NCBI RefSeq assembly: GCF_938028825.1
Contig: NZ_CALIZP010000026.1
Coordinates: 1 to 23,542, forward strand
Direction of reading: 5' to 3'
Source: an uncultured Cardiobacterium sp.
GTDB taxonomy: Bacteria > Pseudomonadota > Gammaproteobacteria > Cardiobacteriales > Cardiobacteriaceae
Length of the DNA: 23,542 bases
Shown here: piece by piece, positions 6,508-13,858 of the stretch
Position numbering within the stretch: the stretch's first letter is position 1
Layout of the letters: the number at the start of each line of letters is the position of its first letter
The notes under the pieces: model-generated
Databases searched by the model: none
The model's input: the letters and a program-made list of their open reading frames with translations, nothing else
Told to the model about the DNA's origin: nothing
Program-made: the position numbers and the translations under genes

Positions 6508-8199
6508 TTATTTGTCCTCGCGGGAGTAGGTTGTGCCGCCGACGCTGATGTTTTTGTCGTCCGCCCAGAAGAAGAACAGTTTGCGCTCGGTCTTGCCGTC
6601 GGGGCCGGTCAGTTCGATGGTGTAGCCGTCGATTTTGTAGTGACCGGGACGCTCTTCGCCTTTGCCACCGGTTCCTGTGCTGCCGACGGTGACAGTGCCA
6701 GAATCCTGGAAGCCGTCGTACACACCGCTGACGACGCCTTCGCTGTTGGCAAAGGTGGAGGAGTCGATATAGTTCGACGAGGCGCTGGAACTGTACCTGC
6801 TTCTGCTGAAACTGCCGTCTTTGCCGAAGGTGAGGTAGGAGAAGGAGACGTGGCTGCCGGTATAGAGGGTACCGCTGGACGTGCTGTAGGTGTAGGTGCC
6901 ATCCAGGGTTTCTCCCGCTTTGCCCGGGCGCACGGGTGTGGCGTCGTAGGCTTGCCATTGGCCGTCTTTTTCGTATTGGTAGTTATCGCCCTGTTTGCGC
7001 CAGCGCCGCCAATGTTCGGGCTCGTGCCGGCGTGAGGCGGCAACGTCGAGATCGGCAGGCGGTACTTGCAGGTTGTCGTACGCCCAGCCGTCTTTGAGCA
7101 GCAGGTATTGTGTTTCGACAAAGGTTATGTCCGTGCCGAAGTATTCGGCCTCACCGTGGAAGAGGACGGCTTCGATGTCTTTGGCCTGCACGCCCTGTCC
7201 CGGTGCCGTCATCCATTTGAAGCGCGCGGCTTCGGCACGGTCAACGGCTTCCTGCGCGGGCGATGGCCCCTTCGCTGCGCCGCTGTATGCACAGACGACG
7301 ATGATGTTGTTGGCAATATTTTGTCCGTAGAGGCCGGGTTTGCCGTGGTCGGTGAAGTAGAAGGCGAGTTCGCGCACGCCGTGGCCGAAAGTTGAGGTGT
7401 GGTTGTAGAGGAAAACGTCGTCGTTCACGTTGATGTAGCCACTCGGGCTGTATTGGTATTCGCCGTCGCTGCTGCCGTCACCCGTGATGCGGTACTGGCC
7501 GTTGTCGTAGAGCGAGAGGGTGTATTTCATGCCTTTGTCCATCTGCACGGCGCAGTCGTAGTCGCCGTAGGTGAGTGCGCCGCCGATAGTCATGTTGTCG
7601 CGCTTGAGGCCGGCGAGCAGGGCGTCGCTTTCTTTGCTGTTGCTGGTGACGGGTTTGGGTCCGCCCTGCGTGGTGGCGGCGGGTTTGACGGCGGGTTTTT
7701 CCGCCGCTTGTGCCGTGGCGGCCGCACTGGTTTCGACGCTGTCTCCTTCAGCGTAGTAGGCCGAGATAAGGCGCTTGACGGTGTCCATATGGTCGCGCAG
7801 GAGGGCGGGGTCTTCTTCGGCGAGTATCTGGATGAGGCGCAGGTTGCCGCCTGCGGCGGGGAAGGCGGTGAAGTTGATGGCGACGGGCTTGCCCGATATT
7901 TCGATGCGGTAGCTGATGTTGGCGCGATCGCCGTCGCTTTTCACATTGCCACGGTCAAGCAGCTTGCCGTAGTTGGGCGCGAGCTGTTCGGCCATTTGCG
8001 CCAGCCAGGCGGCGGTGTCGCGGCCGTCGCCAGGCAGCAGGTCGAGGGCGCTGAGCATGATGATGCGGCCGTCGGCGTCGTCCGGGATGTAGGTGGTCAT
8101 GCCGTTGTCGCGGTGGCTGTGCCAGCCGTCGGGCGTATCCACGGCGTGAACATGGGCGGCGAGGATGAGCGCGGTGAGCAGGGCGGTTTTTTTGAACAT
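6508..8199 (-). CDS. Large secreted protein of unknown function
   Basis: 563 residues; not recognised. A clear signal peptide (MFKKTALLTALILAAHVHA) predicts export. Four parts can be seen: an N-terminal domain (about 20-150) that mentions no known motif; an Ala/Pro/Lys-rich linker (about 155-195); a beta-rich middle section with many YGDYDCAVQ and YTLSLYDNGQYRITGDG type strands; and a C-terminal beta domain (about 440-563) with Ser/Gly/Tyr-rich stretches ending near YKIDGYTIELTGPDGKTERKL. I start at the ATG at 8199. The frame stays open to 8655, but the extension lacks coding character and would bury the signal peptide. It is translationally linked to speG, which gives no clear functional clue. 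Confidence 0.8.
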   Translation of the reverse strand: MFKKTALLTALILAAHVHAVDTPDGWHSHRDNGMTTYIPDDADGRIIMLSALDLLPGDGRDTAAWLAQMAEQLAPNYGKLLDRGNVKSDGDRANISYRIEISGKPVAINFTAFPAAGGNLRLIQILAEEDPALLRDHMDTVKRLISAYYAEGDSVETSAAATAQAAEKPAVKPAATTQGGPKPVTSNSKESDALLAGLKRDNMTIGGALTYGDYDCAVQMDKGMKYTLSLYDNGQYRITGDGSSDGEYQYSPSGYINVNDDVFLYNHTSTFGHGVRELAFYFTDHGKPGLYGQNIANNIIVVCAYSGAAKGPSPAQEAVDRAEAARFKWMTAPGQGVQAKDIEAVLFHGEAEYFGTDITFVETQYLLLKDGWAYDNLQVPPADLDVAASRRHEPEHWRRWRKQGDNYQYEKDGQWQAYDATPVRPGKAGETLDGTYTYSTSSGTLYTGSHVSFSYLTFGKDGSFSRSRYSSSASSNYIDSSTFANSEGVVSGVYDGFQDSGTVTVGSTGTGGKGEERPGHYKIDGYTIELTGPDGKTERKLFFFWADDKNISVGGTTYSREDK

Positions 8200-8349
8200 G
8201 GGACACCTGTGCGGGCTGCGGGAAACGCGTTTACCATAATCCCGGGCATGGTGGCTGTCAATGCGCCGCTGCTGATGCCCTGCCATGAAAAAGCGGGATG
8301 AACCCGCCCTGCGGCAGATATTTTTGCTTTTGGTCTTTGCACGCGGCAA

Positions 8350-8516
8350 AAATTTCTGGTGGTGGCCTGAAAAGCATGCCGCTTGGAAACAGCAAGAACC
8401 GGGCAGGTTTAGTGTTGGCTCTTTCAGCCATGAAAACAAAGGGAAAATTCCCCCGGACTTTCTGTCTGTGCTATTGGCAAATTCGTTGAGCATACTTTCA
8501 GGCCACCACCAAATTT
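8350..8516. repeat. MITE-like inverted-repeat element
   Basis: GGTGGTGGCCTGAAA (8358-8372) recurs as a perfect inverted copy (8496-8510). The match extends outward to AAATTT on both sides (8350-8355 and 8511-8516, two extra bases on the left) and inward to GCATGC/GTATGC. This gives arms of about 28 bp around 110 bases of non-coding DNA. No ORF lies inside. It sits in the 500-bp spacer upstream of the secreted-protein gene. Confidence 0.55.
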
Positions 8517-8615
8517 CTTTTGATGGTTTCCCGTATTTTCTTTCCTTCTTCCTTCGCAGTGCGCCCCTTTCCCTGCCAGCGGGAGAAGGCGGTTCATGCA
8601 AGCGGCTTCCTGCCG

Positions 8616-8651
8616 GGGTTCTTCGTTTTTTGTTGCGTACGAAGGGTTTGG
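8616..8651 (-). repeat. Dispersed 36-bp repeat, copy A
   Basis: Shares about 30 of 37 aligned positions with 12290-12325, in the same orientation: GGGTTCTTC, a T run, then GCG(T/C)ACGAAGG and TTTGG. It lies between the zipA terminator and the MITE-like repeat. The rest of the 8200-8663 gap holds nothing else I can name. Confidence 0.5.
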
Positions 8652-8663
8652 GCAAGGGATGAA

Positions 8664-8689
8664 AAAAGACGCTGCAAGCAGCGTCTTTT
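8664..8689 (-). terminator. Terminator after the leftward zipA operon
   Basis: A perfect 11-bp stem AAAAGACGCTG / CAGCGTCTTTT with a CAAG loop. Read leftward it begins 10 bases after the zipA stop and is followed by a run of T. It could also stop transcription from the other direction. Confidence 0.88.
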
Positions 8690-8699
8690 CGGGGAAGGG

Positions 8700-9389
8700 T
8701 CAGGCGTGCTGGCGGCGTTGCCAGTTCTGGTATTGCTGTTCGTAGGCTTCGATGTTTTTGCGATAGCGGGCGAAGGCGCGGTCGTCGAGCGTGCGGCGTT
8801 TGTGGTCCCCGAGGCGCCCGTCGCAGTGTCCCGCCATTTCGTGCACGAGGGCGCAGAAGGTTTCCCAGTCTTTGACGGGTTCCTGGCTGACAGGCAGTTG
8901 CAGGATGAGCATGATGCCTTCGTAGTTGCGCTCGGCGCTGTCCGGGTTTTGCGGGAAGATACCGGGGCGACGCACGTCGAGCATGGTGCAGAAGATTTCG
9001 CGCCCGCCCGTTATGAGTTCGTAGGTCTGGTTGGGCGAATATTGCAGACCGAAGGTCTGGACGAGGCGGACAATGGTTTTACCGCTGAACGGGCGGCCGT
9101 TCGGCGCCATGATGGTGAGCGGGATGATGAGTTCGGGCGGTTTGCCCCGTGGGGCGGGCGGGGGGCTGTTTTTGTTTTTGCCGAAGATGCCGGGGTTGAG
9201 ACGGCCGGTTTTGTGCCCGGTGCCGGCAGGCGGGGCATCAATGCTTGAACTCCGGTATTTGGGATGCCCGTCCTGGGTGGCACGTTCACGGTCGCGCTGG
9301 CGTTTGATCATGAAGGCGGTGCCGGCGATGGCGACGAGGATGATGATGGCGAGGGTGATGCGCAGTAACAGTACGGATGGGTTGGTCAT
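8700..9389 (-). CDS. zipA: Cell division protein ZipA (short, divergent)
   Basis: 229 residues. ZipA tethers FtsZ to the inner membrane at the division site. An N-terminal transmembrane helix (about 6-27, LLLRITLAIIILVAIAGTAFMI) is followed by a basic segment and a Pro/Lys-rich linker. The C-terminal domain (about 95-225) has the ZipA FtsZ-binding fold pattern: IIPLTIMAPNGRPFSGKTIV, the GREIFCTMLDVRRPGIF strand, GIMLILQLP, then WETFCALVHEMAGHCDGRLGDHKRRTLDDRAF and a final helix. The linker is much shorter than in E. coli (328 residues). The gene starts 5 bases after the ycgN stop. The position beside ycgN and cytochrome c4, rather than smc and ligA, is unusual. The family call rests on pattern recall. 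Confidence 0.75.
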   Translation of the reverse strand: MTNPSVLLLRITLAIIILVAIAGTAFMIKRQRDRERATQDGHPKYRSSSIDAPPAGTGHKTGRLNPGIFGKNKNSPPPAPRGKPPELIIPLTIMAPNGRPFSGKTIVRLVQTFGLQYSPNQTYELITGGREIFCTMLDVRRPGIFPQNPDSAERNYEGIMLILQLPVSQEPVKDWETFCALVHEMAGHCDGRLGDHKRRTLDDRAFARYRKNIEAYEQQYQNWQRRQHA

Positions 9390-9394
9390 GGTTC

Positions 9395-9850
9395 CTAGGC
9401 TCCGAGTATGTCTTCGAGACGGTACATGAGGTAGTCGTCTATGGCGTGGCCTTCGTTTTCGCTGAGGGCAAAGTGGCGCACGCTGCGGTGTCGGCGGTGG
9501 ATTTCTTTTTTGTCCCCGCAGACGAGGTAGTGCCAGTCGGGCAGTTTTTTGCCTTCGTGACGCAAGCGGTAGGCGCAGCTTGGCGGTAACCAGGTGTAGT
9601 CTTGGCGCGGCAGTTCGCGCAGGCTCAGGCAATCCGGTACTTGGGTGTGGCGGCAGGGGTAGTCGCGGCAGCGGCCGCTGCGGATGTCCAGCAGTTTGCA
9701 AGCAACACGGGAGAAGTACACTTCTCCCGTATCAATGTCTTCCATTTTGTTCAGGCAGCACAGGCCGCATCCATCGCAAAGTGCTTCCCATTGTTGGTCG
9801 GTCAGGCGGTCAAGCGGCTTGTCCCACCACGGTTCGTTGTGTTGCTGCAA
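9395..9850 (-). CDS. ycgN: YcgN family cysteine-cluster protein (UPF0260)
   Basis: About 151 residues, close to E. coli YcgN (153). The signature CDGCGLCCLNKMEDIDTGEVYF, then CKLLDIRSGRCRDYPCR, PDCLSL, WLPPSCAYRL and SVRHFAL, is diagnostic. The conserved cysteines suggest a metal or Fe-S site, as in the YkgJ/Zn-Cys cluster family; the function is unknown. The best start is a TTG at 9850 just after the cytochrome c4 stop, because homology begins there (WWDKPLDRLTDQQWEALC). An upstream ATG at 9934 would add 28 residues that only reflect the overlapping cytochrome gene in another frame. Confidence 0.85.
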   Translation of the reverse strand: MQQHNEPWWDKPLDRLTDQQWEALCDGCGLCCLNKMEDIDTGEVYFSRVACKLLDIRSGRCRDYPCRHTQVPDCLSLRELPRQDYTWLPPSCAYRLRHEGKKLPDWHYLVCGDKKEIHRRHRSVRHFALSENEGHAIDDYLMYRLEDILGA

Positions 9851-9851
9851 T

Positions 9852-10529
9852 TCAGGGGGCTTCCGGCATGTGCAGTCCCTGCATGTAGCGGGCGACGGCT
9901 TCGATTTGTTTGGGGGTGAGTTTTTCTGCCACATCCCGCATCATGCCGTTCGGATCGTTGCCGCGCACGACAAGGGTGGCCGGGTCGGTTTCGCTGGCCT
10001 GCTGGTCGATGAGTGCCGCCGTTTTGAAGGCATCCAGCTGGGTGCGGGTGTATTTGGCGTGCTGGCCGGATACGCGCGGGAAGGCGGCGGGTTCGATGCC
10101 GTCTCCGGCGGGGCCGTGGCAGGCGAGGCAGGCGGGGATGTTCTGGCTGATGTCGCCGCCACGGTAGAGGGCTTCACCAAGCGCCAGCAGTTCTTCGGGG
10201 TTTTCGCCCGCCCCTTCGGTGGCTGCCGGTGCCGGGGCTTGGGCGGCGAAGTAGGCGGCGATATTGACGATGTCTTCGTCGGAAAGCAGGGCGGCTTGTG
10301 GTTGCATGATGATGTTGGGGCGTTCGCCACTTTTGAATTCGCGCAGTTGTTTTTCCAGGTATTTTTGACCTTGTCCCGCGAGAGAGGGCCATTCGGGGCT
10401 GATGCTGACGCCGCCCGGCCCGTGACAGGCCACACAGACGACTGCTTTTTCTTCCCCTGCTTTGATGTCGGCCGCTTGTGCCAGGGTGGCGGCGGCGATG
10501 GTCAGGATTGTCACTATGCCTTTTTTCAT
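9852..10529 (-). CDS. Dihaem cytochrome c4
   Basis: 225-residue periplasmic electron carrier, usually a donor to terminal oxidases. A signal peptide (about 1-19, ending LAQA) is followed by two similar cytochrome c domains with CVACH (C32-H36) and CLACH near residue 133. Met ligands are likely in IIMQPQAALLSDEDI and the matching PNGMMRDVAEKLTPKQI segment. GGAGC lies 6-10 bases before the ATG. It leads the cc4-ycgN-zipA operon and diverges from engB, an arrangement also known in Pseudomonas. It probably accepts electrons from the bc1 complex encoded upstream. Confidence 0.93.
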   Translation of the reverse strand: MKKGIVTILTIAAATLAQAADIKAGEEKAVVCVACHGPGGVSISPEWPSLAGQGQKYLEKQLREFKSGERPNIIMQPQAALLSDEDIVNIAAYFAAQAPAPAATEGAGENPEELLALGEALYRGGDISQNIPACLACHGPAGDGIEPAAFPRVSGQHAKYTRTQLDAFKTAALIDQQASETDPATLVVRGNDPNGMMRDVAEKLTPKQIEAVARYMQGLHMPEAP

Positions 10530-10552
10530 GACTTGCTCCGCAAGATTTTTCT

Positions 10553-10580
10553 TTGTTGTTTGTCAGAGGCCTGATATAGA
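10553..10580 (+). promoter_or_regulatory. Candidate engB promoter in the divergent gap
   Basis: TTGTTG (10553-10558), a 16-base spacer and TATAGA (10575-10580) lie 33 bases ahead of engB. The only space for both divergent promoters is 10530-10612. A small dyad, CCTGA/TCAGG, overlaps the -10. Confidence 0.35.
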
Positions 10581-10612
10581 ATTTCAGGCGGTTTTTCTGT
10601 ATTTTACAAGAG

Positions 10613-11224
10613 ATGAATAGTCGTTACCAGCAGGCGGTTTTTGCTTTTTCCGCCAATTGCGAGGCGCAGTTGCCGCCTGATTCCCGCATCGAGATTGCCT
10701 TTGCCGGACGGTCGAATGCGGGCAAGTCAAGCGCGTTGAATGTGTTGACGAATCAGCGGGCGCTGGCGCGGGTGTCGCGGACGCCGGGGCGGACGCAGCT
10801 CATCAATTTTTTTACCCTGCCCGATGCGGGGTGTTTTCTGGTCGATTTGCCGGGGTATGGTTATGCCGAGGTGCCTGAGGCGGTGCGGGCGCACTGGCAG
10901 GCATTGCTGGGGCACTATTTATTGTCGCGTGTGCCGTTGCGCGGGGTGGTGCTGCTGATGGATATCCGCCATCCGATGAAGGAACTGGATATCCGTATGC
11001 TGGAATGTTGTGCCGAGCGGCAGTTGCCCGCGCATGTGCTGCTGACGAAGGCCGATAAATTGGGGCGCGGCGCGGCTGGGAAGCAGTTGCAGGCGGTACG
11101 CAGCGAGCTGGTGAACTGGAATGCGCCGTTTTCGGTGCAGCTGTTTTCCAGTTTGAAGCGGCAGGGGCTGCCGGAACTGGTGGCGCAACTGGATAACTGG
11201 ATGGGAGCCCATGATGTTGCATGA
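10613..11224 (+). CDS. engB: Ribosome biogenesis GTPase EngB (YihA/YsxC)
   Basis: 203-residue small GTPase needed for 50S subunit assembly. The G motifs are complete: G1 GRSNAGKSS (residues 32-40), G2 around SRTPGRTQLINFF, G3 DLPGYGYAE, G4 TKADK and G5 FSSLKRQG. The length is normal. The ATG at 10613 has only a weak purine-rich upstream stretch (CAAGAG). The end overlaps the permease gene by about 14 bases, so the two are probably co-transcribed. Confidence 0.96.
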   Translation: MNSRYQQAVFAFSANCEAQLPPDSRIEIAFAGRSNAGKSSALNVLTNQRALARVSRTPGRTQLINFFTLPDAGCFLVDLPGYGYAEVPEAVRAHWQALLGHYLLSRVPLRGVVLLMDIRHPMKELDIRMLECCAERQLPAHVLLTKADKLGRGAAGKQLQAVRSELVNWNAPFSVQLFSSLKRQGLPELVAQLDNWMGAHDVA

Positions 11225-11990
11225 ACTGCTGAGTGCGGGGTTGTCGCCGTGGGTATTGTTGCCGCTGTTTCTGGCCGGGATGCTGGCGGGCTTTGTCGAT
11301 ACGCTGGCCGGTGGCGGCGGGATGTTGACGGTACCGGCGTTGATGGCGGTGCTGCCGCCGGATGCGGCGCTGGCGACGAACAAGTTGCAGGGCAGCTTCG
11401 GCACGCTGTCGGCGACATGGTATTTCGTCCGGCGCGGGCAGATTCATTTCCGCAGGTTGTGGCCGGGAATGCTTGCTTGCGCGCTGGGTGCGGCGCTTGG
11501 CGCGTGGGTGGTGCAGTTGTTGTCGCCGTCGCTGTTGCAGAAGGGGTTGCCGCTGCTTTTGATGCTGGTTGCCCTGGTCTTTGTTTTCATGCCGTCACTG
11601 GGCGAGGTGGAGCGGGAAGCACGCCTGCCTTTTTGGTTTTTCGTTGGCAGCACGTTGTTCCCGCTTGGTTTTTATGACGGTTTTTTGGGGCCAGGGACGG
11701 GCAGTTTCCTGATGCTGGCCCTGATTGCTTTGCGCGGCTACACCCTGCAAAACGCGACGATTGAAGCGAAAGCGTACAACGCCACCACCAATCTGGTATC
11801 GCTGTTTGTGTTCCTGGCCGGTGGGCGGGTACTGTGGCTGGTCGGCCTGACGATGGCGGGCGGACAGTTGCTCGGCGCGCGTCTGGCAGCCGGTCTGATC
11901 CTCAGCAAGGGCAACCGCCTGATCCGTCCGGCGGTGATCGTGATGTCGCTGTTGATGAGCGGCTATCTGGCTTACCGCTTCTGGTTGTAG
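11211..11990 (+). CDS. yfcA: TSUP-family membrane transporter (YfcA-like)
   Basis: 259-residue multi-helix inner membrane protein of the TauE/SafE/YfcA family, whose members export or import sulfur-containing or organic anions; the YfcA substrate is unknown. The twin family motifs are clear: GFVDTLAGGGGMLTVPALM (about 23-41) with ALATNKLQGSFGTLSATWYF, and GFYDGFLGPGTGSFLMLAL in the second half. The C-terminal GARLAAGLILSKGNRLIRPAVIV also resembles E. coli YfcA. Two adjacent ATGs (11211, 11214) are possible; GGGAG at 11203-11207 favours 11214. Confidence 0.9.
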   Translation: MMLHELLSAGLSPWVLLPLFLAGMLAGFVDTLAGGGGMLTVPALMAVLPPDAALATNKLQGSFGTLSATWYFVRRGQIHFRRLWPGMLACALGAALGAWVVQLLSPSLLQKGLPLLLMLVALVFVFMPSLGEVEREARLPFWFFVGSTLFPLGFYDGFLGPGTGSFLMLALIALRGYTLQNATIEAKAYNATTNLVSLFVFLAGGRVLWLVGLTMAGGQLLGARLAAGLILSKGNRLIRPAVIVMSLLMSGYLAYRFWL

Positions 11991-12177
11991 CGCGCAGGCA
12001 GCGAAGGCACCTCCCCGGCGCTGTTGACTATCGGCATCGCGGCGGTTTGATTGGATGCCGGGTTATCGGGTTGATCATGTAGTGAAAATCACGCCATCCC
12101 GGCGGTAGAACAGCGGTAGTCGCGGCGAAGTGTTGAGTGAAAAACGCTACCTATACGCCATGAACAGCGGGAACAAA

Positions 12178-12233
12178 GGGCAGTAAGAAGAAGACGGGCT
12201 TGGCTTTTTACACGCCAAGATTTGTTATTGCCC
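12178..12233. other. Two-part hairpin downstream of yfcA
   Basis: GGGCAGTAA (12178-12186) pairs with TTATTGCCC (12225-12233) with one wobble. Inside, CTTGGC (12199-12204) pairs with GCCAAG (12214-12219). There is no T tract, so it is not a clear terminator. It is the only structure I see in 11991-12289, which otherwise holds no gene. Confidence 0.35.
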
Positions 12234-12289
12234 TTTCCCATGACGCCGTCATGATTCCCCCTTTCGGTTTTCGGTCACGCGGGGGAAGA

Positions 12290-12325
12290 GGGTTCTTCCT
12301 TTTTGTCGCGCACGAAGGATTTTGG
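12290..12325 (-). repeat. Dispersed 36-bp repeat, copy B
   Basis: Second copy of the element at 8616-8651 in the same orientation, with two 1-base indels and a few substitutions. It lies immediately downstream of the kinase pseudogene stop codon. Confidence 0.5.
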
Positions 12326-12327
12326 TA

Positions 12328-12562
12328 TCAGTTGCCGCCGACGAGATATTGCACATCGCGTGCTTCGCTGTACGGGGATGTCCAGTTTGTCGAGCAGGCG
12401 GCTGATCACGGCTTCCGGTACGGGGTGGGCACGGTTGCGGTTTGTTGCAGCAGTTGGGTGTAGGGCACTTCGAGGTAGTGCAGGTGGAGGTGGGCGAAGA
12501 GGTCCGTCCATTTCTCGCGGATGTCGCGGCCGATGTTGGTGGTGTTAAACACGACGTAATGG
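12328..12562 (-). pseudogene. Frameshifted C-terminal fragment of a P-loop kinase
   Basis: Reading leftward, three frames joined give HYVVFNTTNIGRDIREKW, then TDLFAHLHLHYLEVPYTQLLQQ, NRNRAHPVPEAVISRLLDKLD, and finally EARDVQYLVGGN and a stop. This resembles the C-terminal half of small AAA/P-loop polynucleotide-kinase-like proteins, whose members carry a similar NRAR-VPE-VI-RL-KLE segment. At least two frameshifts are needed, near 12450 and 12373. The N-terminal half with the Walker A motif is missing: a transposase remnant begins about 20 bases upstream of the break and probably truncated it. The identification is by recalled family pattern. Confidence 0.6.
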
Positions 12563-12582
12563 ACAAAAAAGGGTTTCTTCGG

Positions 12583-13075
12583 TCATTCATTCACAAAATA
12601 ATCTTTTGTGAACAGTATCTTATTCGCCCTTTTCAGCCCGTGATGGGACTGCAAAAGCCGCTTCATGTCGCCGAATTTCCCTTCCGGCAAGTTGGTTGTG
12701 TTCGGGATGCCCGACACGGGAAAATCCTCAAAGGCAAACAGCCACGGCAGACGGCATTTCAGGCTGTGGCAGGCACTGCGCAGCTTCTTGTGCGTGTAGT
12801 CGCTTCCCCATGAATCCATGTTGTGACATGGATTCATGGGAGCCCGTTTGCGATCTGTCTGTCTCTACGTTCACGCTGCGTTTGTTCAGGAAGGCTTCGT
12901 GCCGCAGCAGCCAGTCATGCAGGTTCGCGGTAAAGCGGTCTTTGGTGCTGTCCGTGCGTGTCAGCGCAAGTGCCCGCAGCTCGCGTGCTGCCCCGCTTTT
13001 CGGCTTCTTGGTCAGGTAACGGGCGATGATCTTCATCTGGTGAAATCAGCACATCTGCACTGTCCAGATGGCAAA
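12583..13075 (-). pseudogene. Degenerate transposase remnant
   Basis: Leftward fragments in two frames read as VQMC-stop-FHQMKIIARYL, LTRTDSTKDRFTANLHDWLL with FLNKRSVNVETDRS, and then YTHKKLRSACHSLKCRLPWL, FEDFPVSGIPNTTNLPEGK and FGDMKRLLQSHHGLKRANK. The IPNTTN-LEG-F-LK pattern and preceding QFHQ motif are typical of a transposase family I cannot name precisely. An in-frame stop near 13056 and a frame change at the palindrome around 12807-12840 disable it. The N-terminal part is missing. It separates the kinase fragment from whatever lay upstream. Confidence 0.6.
12807..12840. repeat. Perfect 34-base palindrome inside the transposase remnant
   Basis: CCCATGAATCCATG (12807-12820) and its exact reverse complement (12827-12840) flank a 6-base TTGTGA loop. 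The 14-bp stem has no mismatch. It lies exactly where the transposase reading frame changes, so it appears to be an insertion or a fold-back duplication. Confidence 0.85.
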
Positions 13076-13205
13076 CGAATATCTCAAGCGCGCATGGGTG
13101 GCATGGCCCTGCTATCCCTACAACGTCCCCGCCCACGACAAGGTGCGCAAAGAATGGTGCCGCCTCGCCGAGCCGCTGCTGGATAACGGCACCCGCCCCC
13201 GCTAC
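13068..13205 (+). pseudogene. Possible unidentified gene fragment
   Basis: About 45 codons in one frame have strong GC3 bias like the genes of the GC-rich parts of the window (VAWPCYPYNVPAHDKVRKEW, then CRLAEPLLDNGTRPRYL). No ribosome site precedes the ATG at 13068, coding character fades after about 13205, and the start abuts the transposase remnant. It is most likely the truncated piece of a gene cut by that element. I do not recognise the family. Confidence 0.3.
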
Positions 13206-13251
13206 CTGAGGGCTTGTGAAGAATCGCCTGTGGCATCACGTTTATACGTCG

Positions 13252-13285
13252 CACTCCCGCCGATACCGGCAGGATGCCGGGAATG
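13252..13285. repeat. REP-like hairpin
   Basis: CACTCCCG and CGGGAATG (one mismatch) flank an inner perfect hairpin CCGGCA-gga-TGCCGG (13266-13280). It resembles extragenic palindromes such as those built on ATTCCCG arms. No gene spans 13206-13541. Confidence 0.4.
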
Positions 13286-13469
13286 GGCCTTTCCCAATCA
13301 TCGTCAATAGGAACTTGCCGCGAACCGTCGGCATGAACAGCAAAGACCTGTGCTTCATCGGCGCGGGAATTGATGGGTGCGGCAGCAGAAGCGGATACGA
13401 GCGGTGAAGCGGCTCGCCGGAGCAGTGGCGCACCCGTTGCCCGGCTGAAAAACACTTTCTGCAACATGA

Positions 13470-13489
13470 CATCCCGTTAACGCGGGATG
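13470..13489. other. Intergenic hairpin
   Basis: CATCCCG-ttaacg-CGGGATG, a perfect 7-bp stem with no T tract on either side. Function unknown; it may be a decayed terminator of a lost gene. Confidence 0.35.
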
Positions 13490-13572
13490 CTTGTCGTTCT
13501 GCCCATTCCCCAAGCGTGGCAGGTTCTGCACCGGAATGCAAGCGTATCTTGTGCAGCCAAACATGAAATTTA

Positions 13573-13581
13573 TGTTACAAT
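13573..13581 (+). promoter_or_regulatory. Candidate extended -10 upstream of pilM
   Basis: TGT-TACAAT has the TGn extension and a 5/6 -10 hexamer. The nearest -35-like sequence (TTGTGC, 13549-13554) is 21 bases away, so the extension would carry recognition. It would give a leader of about 270 bases. The rest of 13582-13840 is AT-rich and shows no gene. Confidence 0.35.
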
Positions 13582-13858
13582 ACGCCCACGCGAAATTTGT
13601 TGTTTTTCGGACACGAAGAAATTTCCCTTATTCTTCATAAGCATGGCCTGAAACATTGCAGAATGCTTAATAAAAGACTAACCGAATATTGATTTTTGTT
13701 CAGAAAGTGGCTAAATTGAGCTTGGGATTTGATAAGAACGTTTGAAGACTGTTGTAACGATGAGACCCGGCAACGGAGCGGACTTGGCAGAACGACGCCT
13801 CGCATTGTCTTGCCAGACCGCCTCATCCGAACGGCAGGCTTAAAAGGAGTTATGACAT

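Noticed and set aside
7399..8301. 300-codon rightward frame opposite the secreted protein
   Set aside because: Low-complexity Val/Gly/Ala product, antisense to a gene with a clear signal peptide.
8358..8372. DNA uptake sequence (GGCCTGAAA resembles Neisseriaceae DUS)
   Set aside because: Only the inverted pair and one loose match near 13646 occur in 23 kb; true uptake sequences are much denser and conserved over 10-12 bases.
8200..8655. N-terminal extension of the secreted protein to 8655
   Set aside because: It would bury a clear signal peptide and run through the MITE-like and dispersed repeats; it has no coding character.
13242..13541. Leftward frames between the REP-like hairpin and pilM
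   Set aside because: Several overlapping frames, none with a ribosome site, motif or consistent codon bias.
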